Shown here piece after piece: positions 7,286 through 15,072 of a stretch of DNA of 64,000 bases. Source of the DNA: Leidyana gryllorum EB-2025a (Eukaryota > Apicomplexa). The DNA lies in the NCBI GenBank assembly GCA_048772705.1, contig JBLWGC010000061.1, positions 1 through 64,000 of the forward strand. Reading direction: 5' to 3'. Made by a program: the position numbers and the translations under genes. The number at the start of each line of letters is the position of its first letter. The first letter of the stretch is position 1. Under the pieces are notes generated by a model. It was not told the DNA's origin and searched no databases. It worked only from the letters and a program-made list of their open reading frames with translations.

Positions 7286-7357
7286 GGCTGTTTGGTCTAG
7301 TGGTATGATTCTTCCTTTGGGTGGAAGAAGTGCTGGGTTCGATTCCCAGAACAGCCC
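7286..7357 (+). tRNA. tRNA-Pro(TGG)
   Basis: All acceptor pairs restored compared with 6944; the 5' flank of the two is the same for about 80 bases, a local tandem copy. Confidence 0.92.
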
Positions 7358-7433
7358 GCTTTGTTGTATCTTGACCCAACCTGCCTGGCAGCATGGTACT
7401 GAATTCGGGTGATTCCTCGGAGAAAGTCGGAGG

Positions 7434-7506
7434 GGGAGTGTAGCGCAGTCGGTAGCGCGTAGGTCTCATAATCCTGAAGTCGAGAGTTTGATCCTCTCCA
7501 CTCCCA
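7434..7506 (+). tRNA. tRNA-Met(CAT), elongator
   Basis: Acceptor GGGAGTG/CACTCCC, D-arm TAGCGCAGTCGG, loop CTCATAA with a T:T at the end of the stem, T-loop TTTGATC. Distinct from the initiator, which has an ATCGAAA T-loop. Confidence 0.88.
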
Positions 7507-7550
7507 CGGTCGGAATCGAAACCGCCGACAAACTCATCATGCTATCGTTT

Positions 7551-7621
7551 TGCATCTGTCGGGAATCGCACACAGGTTATCTCGATGGCAGCGAGCGACT
7601 CATCCACTAGACCACAGATGC
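7551..7621 (-). pseudogene. Gly(GCC)-like tRNA with altered T-arm
   Basis: Acceptor GCATCTG/CAGATGC and stem CTCG/CGAG with CTGCCAT are good, but the T-arm is GTGTGCGATTCCC, which lacks T54 and stem pairs. The same altered form occurs next to elongator Met in six or more copies. Confidence 0.6.
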
Positions 7622-7687
7622 AGAACACGATCTTGTGAATCTTGCGCGTGGTGACAGCCATTCCTCTTAAACCTATCGATGCATCAA

Positions 7688-7759
7688 AGCCTTCTGCCGG
7701 AATCGAACCGGCGACTTGTCGCTGACGAAGCGAACGCTCCGCCCCTAAGCTGAGAAGGC
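7688..7759 (-). tRNA. tRNA-Thr(CGT)
   Basis: Loop TTCGTCA, with C38 in place of A38; other arms intact. Confidence 0.82.
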
Positions 7760-7834
7760 AATGTAAGCCGGGTATGACGAAAAAGCGCTATCGACGGAGA
7801 TTAGTGGAGCACTTTGCTCGAGTATTTAAATGAC

Positions 7835-7907
7835 TTCCACTGCCGGGACTTGAACCCGGATCGTGCGGGTGAAAGCCGCATATCCTAGCCACTTAGACTA
7901 CAGTGGA
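7835..7907 (-). tRNA. tRNA-Glu(TTC)
   Basis: Complete Glu body, loop CTTTCAC. Confidence 0.93.
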
Positions 7908-8100
7908 CAACTTCTTCAGCTGCAGCTTTGGACGAAAGCCGTACCATCTCGAGATGAGATCTTTTTGCACTTACCCAGATTTGAAGCCGCCTCGTATCGA
8001 GCGCGGGTCGTCTCAATGGCACGGAAACATTCGAGCCCTTGACCGCATTTATTTCCAGTCCCAATGGCTTCACTCACTCTTTTGAATCTTGGTCGTGAAT

Positions 8101-8172
8101 GGTTCCGTGTTGTAGTGGTTAGCACTGGAGACTTTGAATCTCCCGACCTGGGTTCGATTCCCGGCGCGACCT
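8101..8172 (+). tRNA. tRNA-Gln(TTG)
   Basis: Acceptor GGTTCCG has one C:C mismatch; anticodon stem GGAGA/TCTCC perfect. Confidence 0.85.
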
Positions 8173-8236
8173 CGCAACTAGTCATCACTACGTATTGAAA
8201 CTTCGCAACTTCTCTTGGTCTGCGGAAAGCTTTCAT

Positions 8237-8309
8237 GCAGCCATGGTCTAGTGGTTACGACGTCTGCTTAACACGCAGAAGGTCCCGAGTTCGATCCTCG
8301 GTGGCTGTA
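8237..8309 (+). tRNA. tRNA-Val(AAC)
   Basis: Fully paired in all four stems; best AAC copy. A detached Asp T-arm fragment lies at about 8360-8402. Confidence 0.94.
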
Positions 8310-8469
8310 GCTCGAACATGTGAAGTGAGCTCCACCCAAAGCGAGGTAACGTGCTGTCTTCGAGACAGGGCATCGAACCCGCGTCTTCCGCGTCTTCAAC
8401 CCTAGAAGTCTTCCTTCTCGAGAACTTCACGGACAAAAACCGCGTGGAGCGACGAACCAACAAGACTGC

Positions 8470-8549
8470 GGCAAGATGGCCGAATGGTCTAAGGCGCTGT
8501 GTTCAGGCCGCAGTCCGAAAGGGCGTGGGTTCGAATCCCACTCTTGTCA
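8470..8549 (+). tRNA. tRNA-Leu(CAG)
   Basis: Class II, 80 bases. Acceptor GGCAAGA/TCTTGTC, loop TTCAGGC, variable arm TCCGAAAGGG, T-arm GTGGG-TTCGAAT-CCCAC. Confidence 0.93.
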
Positions 8550-8681
8550 GGCGTTGTAGTCAGGACAACCTGCGACTTCATCCCAGCATGCCCCCACGAT
8601 GCGCGCGGGACAGCCCGCCGTGCACGTGGCACCCGGCTAACTTTTGTCGATACAACTGCCACATGATTCTCCAGCTAAGTG

Positions 8682-8749
8682 GCCTTCTTAGCTTAGGGGC
8701 AGAGCGTTCGCTTAGCGAGAAGTCGGCGGTTCGATTCCGGCAGAAGGCT
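8682..8749 (+). pseudogene. tRNA-Thr without anticodon loop
   Basis: TTCGCTTAGCGAG replaces the usual 17-base arm: four bases including the anticodon are gone. The 31999 paralog is intact. Confidence 0.75.
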
Positions 8750-8815
8750 TTGATGCATCGATAAGCTTATGAGGAATGGCTGTCACCACGTACAAGATTC
8801 ACCAAATCGTGTTCT

Positions 8816-8886
8816 GCATCTGGGGTCTAGTGGAAGAGTCGCTCGCTGCCATCGAGATAACCCGTGTGCGATTCCCGACAGATGCA
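8816..8886 (+). pseudogene. Gly(GCC)-like tRNA with altered T-arm
   Basis: Same lesion as 7551, inverted orientation, here followed by a broken elongator Met. Confidence 0.6.
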
Positions 8887-8930
8887 GAATGATAGCATGA
8901 TGAGTTTGTCGGCGGTTTCGATTCTGACCG

Positions 8931-8991
8931 TGGGAGTGGAGAGGATCGAACTCTCGACTTCAGGATTATCAGACCTACGCGCTACACTCCC
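8931..8991 (-). pseudogene. Elongator Met relic, D-arm deleted
   Basis: About 12 bases of D-arm missing, and the loop is CTGATAA (GAT) rather than CTCATAA. Intact paralog at 32250. Confidence 0.7.
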
Positions 8992-9067
8992 CCTCCGACT
9001 TTCTCCGAGGAATCACCTGAACCCAGAACCATGCTGCCAGGCAGGTTGGGTCAAGATACAACAAAGC

Positions 9068-9139
9068 GGGCTGTTCTGGGAATGGAACCTAGGACTTCTT
9101 CCACCCGACGGAAGTATCATACCACTACACCAAACAGCC
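9068..9139 (-). pseudogene. tRNA-Pro(CGG), T-loop mutated
   Basis: Stem CTTCC/GGAAG with GTCGGGT. The T-loop is TTCCATT, losing G57, and one T-stem pair is broken. Confidence 0.6.
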
Positions 9140-9227
9140 GCCTGTCGTTCGTGCAACCCGCTGAAGACAGTTTAAAAAGTGGTCATCCTATGTTGAGAAC
9201 CAACAAATGCGATGGGGTCTGCACCAC

Positions 9228-9300
9228 GGGCGACTAGCTCAAATGGTAGAGCGCTCGCTTAGCATGCGCGAGGTACTGGGATCGATGTCCAGGTCGTCCA
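9228..9300 (+). tRNA. tRNA-Ala(AGC)
   Basis: GGGCGAC/GTCGTCC with the Ala identity pair G3:T70. One anticodon-stem mismatch (GCGCG) distinguishes it from 55406. Confidence 0.85.
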
Positions 9301-9420
9301 AAGTACGTACGGCTGCACGTGGCCGCATTCAGACCCATCGCTACCATCTTTGAAGAGTCGCGAACCACAAGTGCCATTGGGAGAGCACCGCACTCAATGT
9401 CTAGGGTGCATCTGAAGCCG

Positions 9421-9491
9421 GTTCTGTTGGGTTCCGGACCTCCGAGTTTGTCATCAAAAGCCACACGCTCTGCCGACTGAGCTACAAGACC
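9421..9491 (-). pseudogene. Asn-like tRNA relic
   Basis: Good 5' half, then a CTTTTGATGAC loop and collapsed T-arm. Same relic at 55597. Confidence 0.5.
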
Positions 9492-9625
9492 CCTTACAAT
9501 GTTTCTGAGCTTAGTGGAGAGACCCTCCACTTTCTACTGCAACCCCTTTGTTGTAGGTTGACCCGACGGACCACGTGTTGTTAAGAGGGTACGGTGCTCA
9601 TCCGAAACCTCAATTGGGGAACTTG

Positions 9626-9698
9626 CCCACTGTAGTCTAAGTGGCTAGGATATGCGGCTCTCACCCGCACGATCCGGGTTCAAGTCCCGGCAGTGGAA
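9626..9698 (+). tRNA. tRNA-Glu(CTC)
   Basis: Position 1 is C opposite A72; all else intact. Confidence 0.85.
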
Positions 9699-9774
9699 GT
9701 CCTTGCACTACTCGAGCAAAGTGGTTCAGTAATCTCCGTCAATAGAGACTGTTTCGTGATCTTCGGCTTGCATT

Positions 9775-9846
9775 GCCTTCTTAGCTTAGAGGCAGAGCAT
9801 TCGCTTAGTAAGCGAAAAGTCGCCGGTTCGATTCCGGCAGAAGGCT
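9775..9846 (+). tRNA. tRNA-Thr(AGT)
   Basis: Complete, but its mirror partner at 42197 is CGT, so the two copies differ in anticodon. Confidence 0.92.
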
Positions 9847-9912
9847 TTGTTGCATCGATAGGCTTAAGAGGAATGGCTGTCACCACGTACAAGATTCACA
9901 AGATCGTGTTCT

Positions 9913-9983
9913 GCATCTGTGGTCTAGTGGAAGAGTCTCTCGCTGCCATCAAGATAACCCGTGTGCGATTCCCGACAGATGCA
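9913..9983 (+). pseudogene. Gly(GCC)-like tRNA with altered T-arm
   Basis: As 8816, plus an A in the 3' anticodon stem (CAAGA). Confidence 0.55.
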
Positions 9984-10027
9984 AAACGATAGCATGATGA
10001 GTTTGTCGGCGATTTCTATTGCGACCC

Positions 10028-10100
10028 TGGGAGTGGAGAGGATCGAACTCTCGACTTCAGGATTATGAGACCTACGCGCTACCGACTGCGCTACACGCCC
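10028..10100 (-). tRNA. tRNA-Met(CAT), elongator
   Basis: Acceptor GGGCGTG/CACTCCC has one mismatch, shared with the mirror copy at 41942. Confidence 0.85.
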
Positions 10101-10175
10101 CCCCGACTGTCTCCGAAGAATCACCCGAACCCCGAATCATGCTGCCAGTCAGGTTGGGTCAAGATACAACAAAGC

Positions 10176-10247
10176 GGGCTGTTCTGGGAATCGAACCCAG
10201 CACTCCTTCCACCCTAAGGAAGGATCATACCACTAGACCAAACAGCT
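10176..10247 (-). tRNA. tRNA-Pro(AGG)
   Basis: Position 1 is A opposite C72, as in 26293 and 41795; the rest is intact. Confidence 0.85.
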
Positions 10248-10335
10248 GCCTGGTCGGTGGTGCAATCCGCGGGTAGAGTCGAGAGAGTGGTCATGCTATG
10301 TTGACAACCGATAAATGCGATGGGGACTGCACGTC

Positions 10336-10407
10336 GGGCGACTGGCTCAGATGGTAGAGCGCTCGCTTAGCATGTGAAAGGTATGGGATCGATGTCCAGG
10401 TCGTCCA
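10336..10407 (+). tRNA. tRNA-Ala(AGC), weak
   Basis: TGGCTC D-arm, 3' anticodon stem GTGAA mispaired, T-stem one base short. The mirror copy at 41635 has a better stem (GCGAA). Confidence 0.6.
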
Positions 10408-10509
10408 AACTTCGTACGGCTGCACCTGCCGCTATGTATTCACCGAGTTGAGAGCCTTTGATTGTGCCCTGTAGCCCTTGGATAGACTTTGGCATCGCAA
10501 TACGGTCTA

Positions 10510-10582
10510 GGGTGCCTGAGACCGCGCACCTGCGACTTAGTATTTAACAATCACACGCTTTGCCCACTGCGCTACAAGAGCC
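10510..10582 (-). pseudogene. Asn-like tRNA relic (GTT)
   Basis: GGCTCTTGTAGCGCAG and TTGTTAA loop; 3' stem ATACT and T-loop (GCGCGGT) destroyed. Recurs before Gln at 17911, 25958, 41460 and 63971. Confidence 0.55.
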
Positions 10583-10678
10583 AGTTGAATATTTTGGAGG
10601 TTAGTAGAAAAACCCGTTTTGCAGGTGTGGGGAAGCTAGTCCGGATGGCTCTATCAACTCTTTGAGAAGGGCTAAATC

Positions 10679-10750
10679 GGTTGCGTGGTGTAGTGGTTAG
10701 CACTGGAGACTTTGAATCTCCCGACCTGGGTTCGATTCCCGGCGCGACCT
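10679..10750 (+). tRNA. tRNA-Gln(TTG)
   Basis: All stems perfect; reference Gln copy. Confidence 0.95.
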
Positions 10751-10813
10751 TGAAACTAGTCCTCACTACTTCGTGAAACCTCCCCACTTGCTTTGGTCTG
10801 CGGGACCTGCCGT

Positions 10814-10878
10814 GCAGCAGTGGTTATGACGTCTGCTTCACACGCAGAAGGTCCCGAGTTCGATCCTCGGTGGCTGTA
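10814..10878 (+). pseudogene. tRNA-Val(CAC) with 8-base deletion
   Basis: Acceptor and D-arm lost about eight bases (GCAGCAGTGG). The inverted copy at 63673 has almost the same lesion, so the deletion came before the duplication. Confidence 0.75.
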
Positions 10879-11031
10879 GCTCGCAACTTTCAGCGAGAAC
10901 CAAAGGAGACAATCTTAAGCGGAATCAACTGTGCTCCAAAAACACAGCCACCTCGTTAGCCCACTTCGGCACTCAAGGCCATTAACATCTCAAGAATCGC
11001 ATTTCGGCTCCCTCTTCCATGTTGTAGACTG

Positions 11032-11103
11032 AGCAGTGTAGCTCAGTGGAAGAGTGTTGGGCTCATAACCCTAAGGTCCGTCGATCGAAACGACGCACTG
11101 CTA
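11032..11103 (+). tRNA. Initiator tRNA-Met(CAT)
   Basis: A1:T72 (AGCAGTG/CACTGCT), three G:C pairs next to the loop CTCATAA, and T-loop ATCGAAA, all hallmarks of eukaryotic initiator. One outer anticodon-stem mismatch. Confidence 0.92.
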
Positions 11104-11151
11104 AGTGTGCGCAGGAGGGAAACAGTTATAGAATTATCGGGTCGTGAGCAA

Positions 11152-11223
11152 AGCCTTCTGCCGAAATCGAACCGGCGACCCATCGCTTACTAAGCGAATG
11201 CTCTGCCCCTAAGCTGAAAAGGC
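11152..11223 (-). tRNA. tRNA-Thr(AGT)
   Basis: Acceptor GCCTTTT pairs with AGAAGGC by one T:G; T-stem GATTTCGG has one mismatch. Confidence 0.8.
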
Positions 11224-11295
11224 ACTCCCTGTCTCGATCCATATGAGGGTTTGATGCTGGGAATAGCATCATTTCCACCACAGAATTCAACTGAG

Positions 11296-11402
11296 CGCGC
11301 TGGTGCAGATCCAGCAGTTGTCGTGCGATGTGATTGGAGGGGTCAGACACCAACTTACGCACGAATTCCAATCTACCCCCCTTCCCCACTCGGGCAAGTT
11401 GG
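11296..11402. pseudogene. tRNA-Ser halves in opposite orientation
   Basis: 11296-11328 is a Ser 3' end on plus; 11363-11402 is a Ser 5' half on minus. An inversion has split the gene. The unsplit but dead form is at 51729. Confidence 0.6.
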
Positions 11403-11491
11403 CTACTGTCGATTTCGCCATGCGGCGAGGAGTGGCCCCACATACGGCCGCGGTAAGTGCTTATTTTCATCGCCTTCCGTAGCTACCTACC

Positions 11492-11564
11492 GCCTCGGTA
11501 GCTCGGTTGGGAGAGCGCCAGACTGAAGATCTGGAAGTCCCGTGTTCGATCCACGGCCGAGGCA
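11492..11564 (+). tRNA. tRNA-Phe(GAA)
   Basis: Complete; D-arm GCTCGGTTGG. Confidence 0.94.
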
Positions 11565-11628
11565 GAGACGGTGTGACATTTGGTGTCACTTTCTCAAGTG
11601 TCCTCAGCGGTTTGCACGACCGAGAGGC

Positions 11629-11700
11629 GGCTGTTTGGTCTAGTAGTATGGTCCTTCCTTAGAGTGGAAGGAGTCCTGGGTTCGATTCCCAGAACAGCCC
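11629..11700 (+). tRNA. Pro-body tRNA with AGA (Ser) anticodon
   Basis: Pro acceptor, CTTCC/GGAAG stem and T-arm are perfect. The loop is TTAGAGT, so AGG has become AGA. The inverted copy at 62851 shares it. Confidence 0.8.
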
Positions 11701-11798
11701 GTCTGACAGTTGTTGACTCACATCACGTCTCTCCAAGGTCGGCTAAGATATGCGGCTCTCACTCGTACAATCCCGCATGAAGTCCAGACAACTGAGAC

Positions 11799-11871
11799 AG
11801 ACGCTAATGGCACTCGAGCACACAATCCCCAGTTCCGTGGACCGATGCCACATCCATTGAGCCACACCGCC
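11799..11871 (-). pseudogene. tRNA-Arg(ACG) relic
   Basis: T33 is C (CCACGGA), acceptor 5' changed to GGCGGTG, T-loop damaged. Confidence 0.6.
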
Positions 11872-11958
11872 GATCAACGGGGGCCTCAAATGAGAGTGTG
11901 TTGCGATCAAGCGTTGTCGACTCGGCAAGAGTTTCCATCCGAGACACCGGAACTATGC

Positions 11959-12031
11959 TGTCCGAGCCAGGAATCGAGCCTGGGTTTGCACGGCCACAAC
12001 TTACTCTCGTAAACCACACGACGACTCGCAC
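11959..12031 (-). pseudogene. tRNA-His(GTG) relic
   Basis: 3' half matches the good His gene at 15073; the D-arm is scrambled. Confidence 0.6.
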
Positions 12032-12131
12032 AGTCTTCATATGAGGCTATAAAGGTTGTGACGCATCAATCGGGATGGGATGCAACAGGAGCGTCAGATG
12101 AAGTGCATGGTGATCCGAACACACTTCAACT

Positions 12132-12211
12132 TTCGGTGGGACGAAGTCGAACCGGCGACAATGTGATGTCAGCACTACAGTCAAGGGCTGTACCAACTGA
12201 TCTACTGCAGC
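12132..12211 (-). pseudogene. tRNA-Tyr(GTA) relic
   Basis: Keeps CTGTAGTGCTG but both acceptor and anticodon stem are lost. Confidence 0.55.
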
Positions 12212-12262
12212 ACGTCCAAGTCAGTCTCTCGACTTTACCCAACGAACTGCACCACCGACCAG

Positions 12263-12335
12263 TCCGCAGTTTAGTCTTTAATGGTGTGATCCTTCCTCGG
12301 GGTGGAAGGAGTCGTGGGTTGGATTCCCAGCTCCT
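12263..12335 (+). pseudogene. tRNA-Pro relic
   Basis: Loop TCGGGGT lacks T33; acceptor does not pair; T-loop TTGGATT. Confidence 0.5.
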
Positions 12336-12507
12336 TGTTGCGGATTGACTCAATATGCAACGCCTCTCAGCTCCAGCCAAACTGTTCCATCATAGATTCC
12401 GGCCCAAAGCTTTAGTTTTTCGCCCCCCTTGCACCTCCTGGTAGACCAAGCCAGGTCGTCTGGATGCAGCCCGCCACATTACGGGTATGACGCGATGTGA
12501 GGAAGAC

Positions 12508-12613
12508 AAAAAATTGAGTGGACTTCTCGATCCAGATTGGTCATCCTTGCGCAGGGGCCATGCTAATCTTCTCTGTATCATTCCACTTATAGTGAGCCCC
12601 CCCGGAGGGGGGC
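12508..12613 (-). ncRNA. U6: U6 snRNA
   Basis: Spliceosomal catalytic RNA. On the minus strand the sequence holds ATACAGAGAAGATTAGCATG (the ACAGAGA box and the AGC triad) and then CCCCTGCGCAAGGATGAC, all near-invariant in U6. The 5' end folds as CCCCCC-TCC-GGGGGG, taking the place of the usual U6 5' stem-loop, and the gene ends in T6 at 12508-12513. The length of about 106 matches U6. It is the only snRNA I see. The upstream side (above 12614) is AT-rich with TCATATTACC about 20-30 bases before the start, a possible TATA element; no tRNA A/B box lies close upstream. Confidence 0.92.
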
Positions 12614-12660
12614 ATTAACAGACGACTGGGGTAATATGAAGAATTGACATCAATTTATTG
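12614..12660 (-). promoter_or_regulatory. Possible U6 upstream promoter
   Basis: AT-rich stretch unlike the rest of the island, with CAATAAATTGATGTCAATT and a TATA-like element. Placement fits a type 3 Pol III promoter; this rests on composition and position only. Confidence 0.4.
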
Positions 12661-12697
12661 AATGACTTGGGCGGCTTTTTGGGACGTTGCTCTCTAT

Positions 12698-12735
12698 CAC
12701 CACAAAGTCGCAGTTTCGAAGCCTGGCAGTACCGG
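12698..12735 (+). pseudogene. tRNA-Asn 3' fragment
   Basis: CCACAAAGTCGCAGTTTCG and mutated T-arm only; same T-arm as in relics 35452 and 40577. Confidence 0.5.
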
Positions 12736-12810
12736 GAGCTGCGGCACCCGACTGTCTCTTAGAGGTCGCAACTCTGTATTTAACTACGACAGGTGCCGCC
12801 CTACTGAGTT

Positions 12811-12883
12811 TGGACGACCTGGGTATCGATCCCAGTGCCTCTCGCATGCAAAGCGAGCGCCCTACCATCTGAGCTAGCCGCCC
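12811..12883 (-). tRNA. tRNA-Ala(TGC)
   Basis: Acceptor GGGCGGC, loop TTTGCAT on CTCGC/GCGAG, T-loop ATCGATA. Ala isoacceptor with a G:C-richer 5' acceptor than the AGC type. Confidence 0.92.
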
Positions 12884-12943
12884 ATCGGCACAACATGGAA
12901 GACCTATTGCATCCAGTGGCTGACCGAGTGCCGATACAACGGC

Positions 12944-13023
12944 TGACCAGAGTGGGATTCGAACCCACGCCCTTTCGGACTGCGGCCTTAACACAGCGCC
13001 TCAGACCACTCGGCCATCTTGTC
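12944..13023 (-). tRNA. tRNA-Leu(AAG)
   Basis: Loop TTAAGGC; acceptor GACAAGA/TCTGGTC pairs with one wobble set. T-arm intact. Confidence 0.9.
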
Positions 13024-13069
13024 GGAGTGCTCTTGGCTCGCCACTTTACCCGTTTTCTGTTCGTGAAGT

Positions 13070-13127
13070 CAGTCCTAAAGCGCAAGACTCTTATTTTTGC
13101 GGCGCGGCTTCGAGCCCGGCGCGTGGT
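13070..13127 (+). pseudogene. tRNA-Lys(CTT) relic
   Basis: Anticodon arm AAGACTCTTATTTTTG and a broken T-arm; 5' half missing. Confidence 0.5.
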
Positions 13128-13186
13128 GCGGCTCAATATCCCTGCGAGTAAGAATGGAATGTTCCCTGCAAGCACACTTAGCAAGA

Positions 13187-13258
13187 CCTGCACCGCCGCG
13201 ACTTGAACCCGGATGTACGGGTGAGAGCCGCATATCTGGCCACCTAGACTACAGTGGA
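13187..13258 (-). pseudogene. tRNA-Glu(CTC), damaged
   Basis: Loop fine, but a base is missing between D and anticodon stems, the 3' anticodon strand is changed and the acceptor is mispaired. Confidence 0.65.
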
Positions 13259-13339
13259 CAACTTTCTCAGCTGCAGCTTTGGACGAGAGCCGTACCATCT
13301 TGAGATGAGATAGAGCGTCGGGTCAACCGGCAACCAACG

Positions 13340-13411
13340 GGGCTGTTCTGGGAATCGAACCCAGGACTCCTTCCACCCTAAGGAAGGATCATACCACTAG
13401 ACCAAACAGCC
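13340..13411 (-). tRNA. tRNA-Pro(AGG)
   Basis: Complete copy. Confidence 0.94.
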
Positions 13412-13499
13412 GCCTGTCGGTCGTGCAACCCGCTAGGTACACTCGAGAGAGTGGTCATACTACGTGAAGTACCACTCAATGCGATGGGGTCTGCACAGC

Positions 13500-13572
13500 G
13501 GGGGACTAGCTCAAATAGTAGAGCGCTCGCTTAGCATGCGAGAGGTACTGGGATCAATGCCCAGGTCGTCCA
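13500..13572 (+). tRNA. tRNA-Ala(AGC)
   Basis: Acceptor GGGGGAC has one G:G; T-loop ATCAATG, with G57 lost. Otherwise as 22796. Confidence 0.8.
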
Positions 13573-13689
13573 AAGTACGTACGGCAGCACGGGGCGGGAG
13601 CCAAACCCAACCTTACATCTTTGAAGGGTCGCAGACCACAAGTGCCATTGCGAGAGCAGCGCAGTCAATGTTTAGGGTGCCTCTGAAAG

Positions 13690-13762
13690 CGGTCCTGGCA
13701 GGTTTCGAACCTGCGACTTTGTGGTTAACAGCCACACGCTCTGCCGACTGAGCTACAAGACC
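13690..13762 (-). tRNA. tRNA-Asn(GTT)
   Basis: Acceptor GGTCTTG/CAGGACC and all arms intact. Confidence 0.94.
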
Positions 13763-13879
13763 CAGCTACAATAGTTCAGAGGTTAGTATAGAGATCCTCC
13801 TTTTTCTACCACAAGATTCTGCAACCACGTCTTGTCAAGAGGGTACGGCTCTCGGCTAAAGCTGCAGCTGAGGGAGTTG

Positions 13880-13952
13880 TCCACTGTAGTCTAAGTGGCT
13901 AGGATATGCGGCTCTCACCCGCATGACCCGGGTTCAAGTCCCGGCAGTGGAA
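13880..13952 (+). tRNA. tRNA-Glu(CTC)
   Basis: Complete. Confidence 0.94.
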
Positions 13953-14029
13953 ATATTGCTGAACACGCCACGGACATTCGTTCAGAAAACGGCCGTTACC
14001 GTGTACGAGCTTCAACAACAAGGTGTCAC

Positions 14030-14100
14030 GCATCTGTGGTCTAGTGGTAGAATGTCTCGTTGCCATCGAGACGACCCGGGTTCGATTCCCGGCAGATGCA
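14030..14100 (+). tRNA. tRNA-Gly(GCC)
   Basis: Acceptor GCATCTG/CAGATGC, stem TCTCG/CGAGA with TTGCCAT, T-arm CCGGG-TTCGATT-CCCGG. TTTT about 15 bases downstream. Confidence 0.95.
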
Positions 14101-14175
14101 GAGCACACATGGTTGCTTTTCCACCATTCAGAAATTCATGCGTGAGTTGGTGTTCAACCCTCCAACCACATCGCA

Positions 14176-14257
14176 CGACAACTGCTGGATTTGAACCAGC
14201 GCGGGCCCGGCCCAGTAGATTTCTAGTCTAACCCCTTAACCACTCGGGCAAGTTGCC
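14176..14257 (-). tRNA. tRNA-Ser(AGA)
   Basis: T-loop TTCAAAT is intact, unlike 4651; variable arm GGGCCGGGCCC. Confidence 0.94.
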
Positions 14258-14329
14258 GCAGTCGAACTTGGCATTTGGCGGCCAGTGGCTTCAAATACGG
14301 TTCAGCAAGCTTTACTAGGACTGCTCGCG

Positions 14330-14392
14330 GCGCCCGAACCCGCGGTTCTAACTTCAAAAGTCTTGCGCTCTACCGACGGAGTTGGGGCGGCC
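14330..14392 (-). pseudogene. tRNA-Lys relic
   Basis: Standard relic form downstream of a Ser gene. Confidence 0.45.
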
Positions 14393-14489
14393 AGAAAGCT
14401 CGGACTCGGTAACAAATTCCAGTCGTATTGATGGTGGAATCTTTCCGAGACAGTTCGGCTCTCGGCCGAAGCCTAAACTCGAGCACTTG

Positions 14490-14562
14490 TCCACTGTAGT
14501 CTAAGTGGCTAGGATATGCGGCTCTCACCCGCAAGCTCCGGGCTCAAGTCCCGGCAGTGGAA
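14490..14562 (+). tRNA. tRNA-Glu(CTC)
   Basis: T-loop CTCAAGT (T54 to C) and variable loop AAGCT; the variant leads the series of dead Glu copies at 19415, 37416, 53446 and 61221. Confidence 0.75.
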
Positions 14563-14651
14563 GTCAGTGGTTGAAGTCAGTGGAATACTTGAGCAAAGTG
14601 CTCCAGTAATCCCCGTCAATAGTCACTGATTCGTGATCTTCGGCCTGCATT

Positions 14652-14723
14652 GCCTTCTTAGCTCAGGGGCAGAGCATTCGCTTAGTAAGCGAAAGGTCGC
14701 CGGTTCGTTTCCGGCAGAAGACT
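14652..14723 (+). tRNA. tRNA-Thr(AGT)
   Basis: One acceptor mismatch (AGAAGAC) and T-loop TTCGTTT. Confidence 0.8.
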
Positions 14724-14786
14724 TGACTGCATCGACTGGGCACCTGCAAAGCTTAAAGTCTCTCAAGCTCCAATCATCGTAGCTGA

Positions 14787-14860
14787 GCCTCGTAGCTCAG
14801 CCAGCAGAGGGTAAGTCTCGTAGCCACAAAGTCGCAGACTGGAACCTGCCAGTACCTGAG
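14787..14860 (+). pseudogene. Asn-like tRNA relic
   Basis: GCCTCGTAGCTCAGCCAG and a decayed T-arm; plus-strand form of the 1490 relic. Confidence 0.45.
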
Positions 14861-14922
14861 GCACCCACTAGCTCAAGGCAAACTGCGGCCGGGTCTCGGG
14901 GTGCTGAAGCTCTTTCTCAAGT

Positions 14923-14993
14923 GCACTTGTGGTCCAAGGGTAGGATGCGAGCTTCCCATGCTCGCAGCCCGGGTTCGAGTCCCGGCAGGTGCA
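14923..14993 (+). tRNA. tRNA-Gly(CCC)
   Basis: Acceptor GCACTTG/CAGGTGC, stem CGAGC/GCTCG with TTCCCAT, T-arm CCGGG-TTCGAGT-CCCGG. Only intact CCC gene in the window. Confidence 0.92.
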
Positions 14994-15072
14994 GCCGATC
15001 GTACAGACTTGACCATGGCTGCAACGATATATTCAACATTCCGGGGCGAAGAGCAATGCACTTTAGACGGCT

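Larger units (their letters stand above)
9626..10880. repeat. 1.25-kb block, inverted copy at 41154-42417
   Basis: Glu, Thr, Gly-like, Met, Pro, Ala, Asn relic, Gln and Val appear in mirror order; paired coordinates sum to about 52042. 25600-26770 is a third copy of most of it. Confidence 0.9.
10551..11818. repeat. 1.27-kb block, inverted copy at 62733-64000
   Basis: Mirror order of Gln, Val relic, iMet, Thr, Ser halves, Phe, Pro; paired coordinates sum to about 74551. The second copy runs off the window end. Confidence 0.93.
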
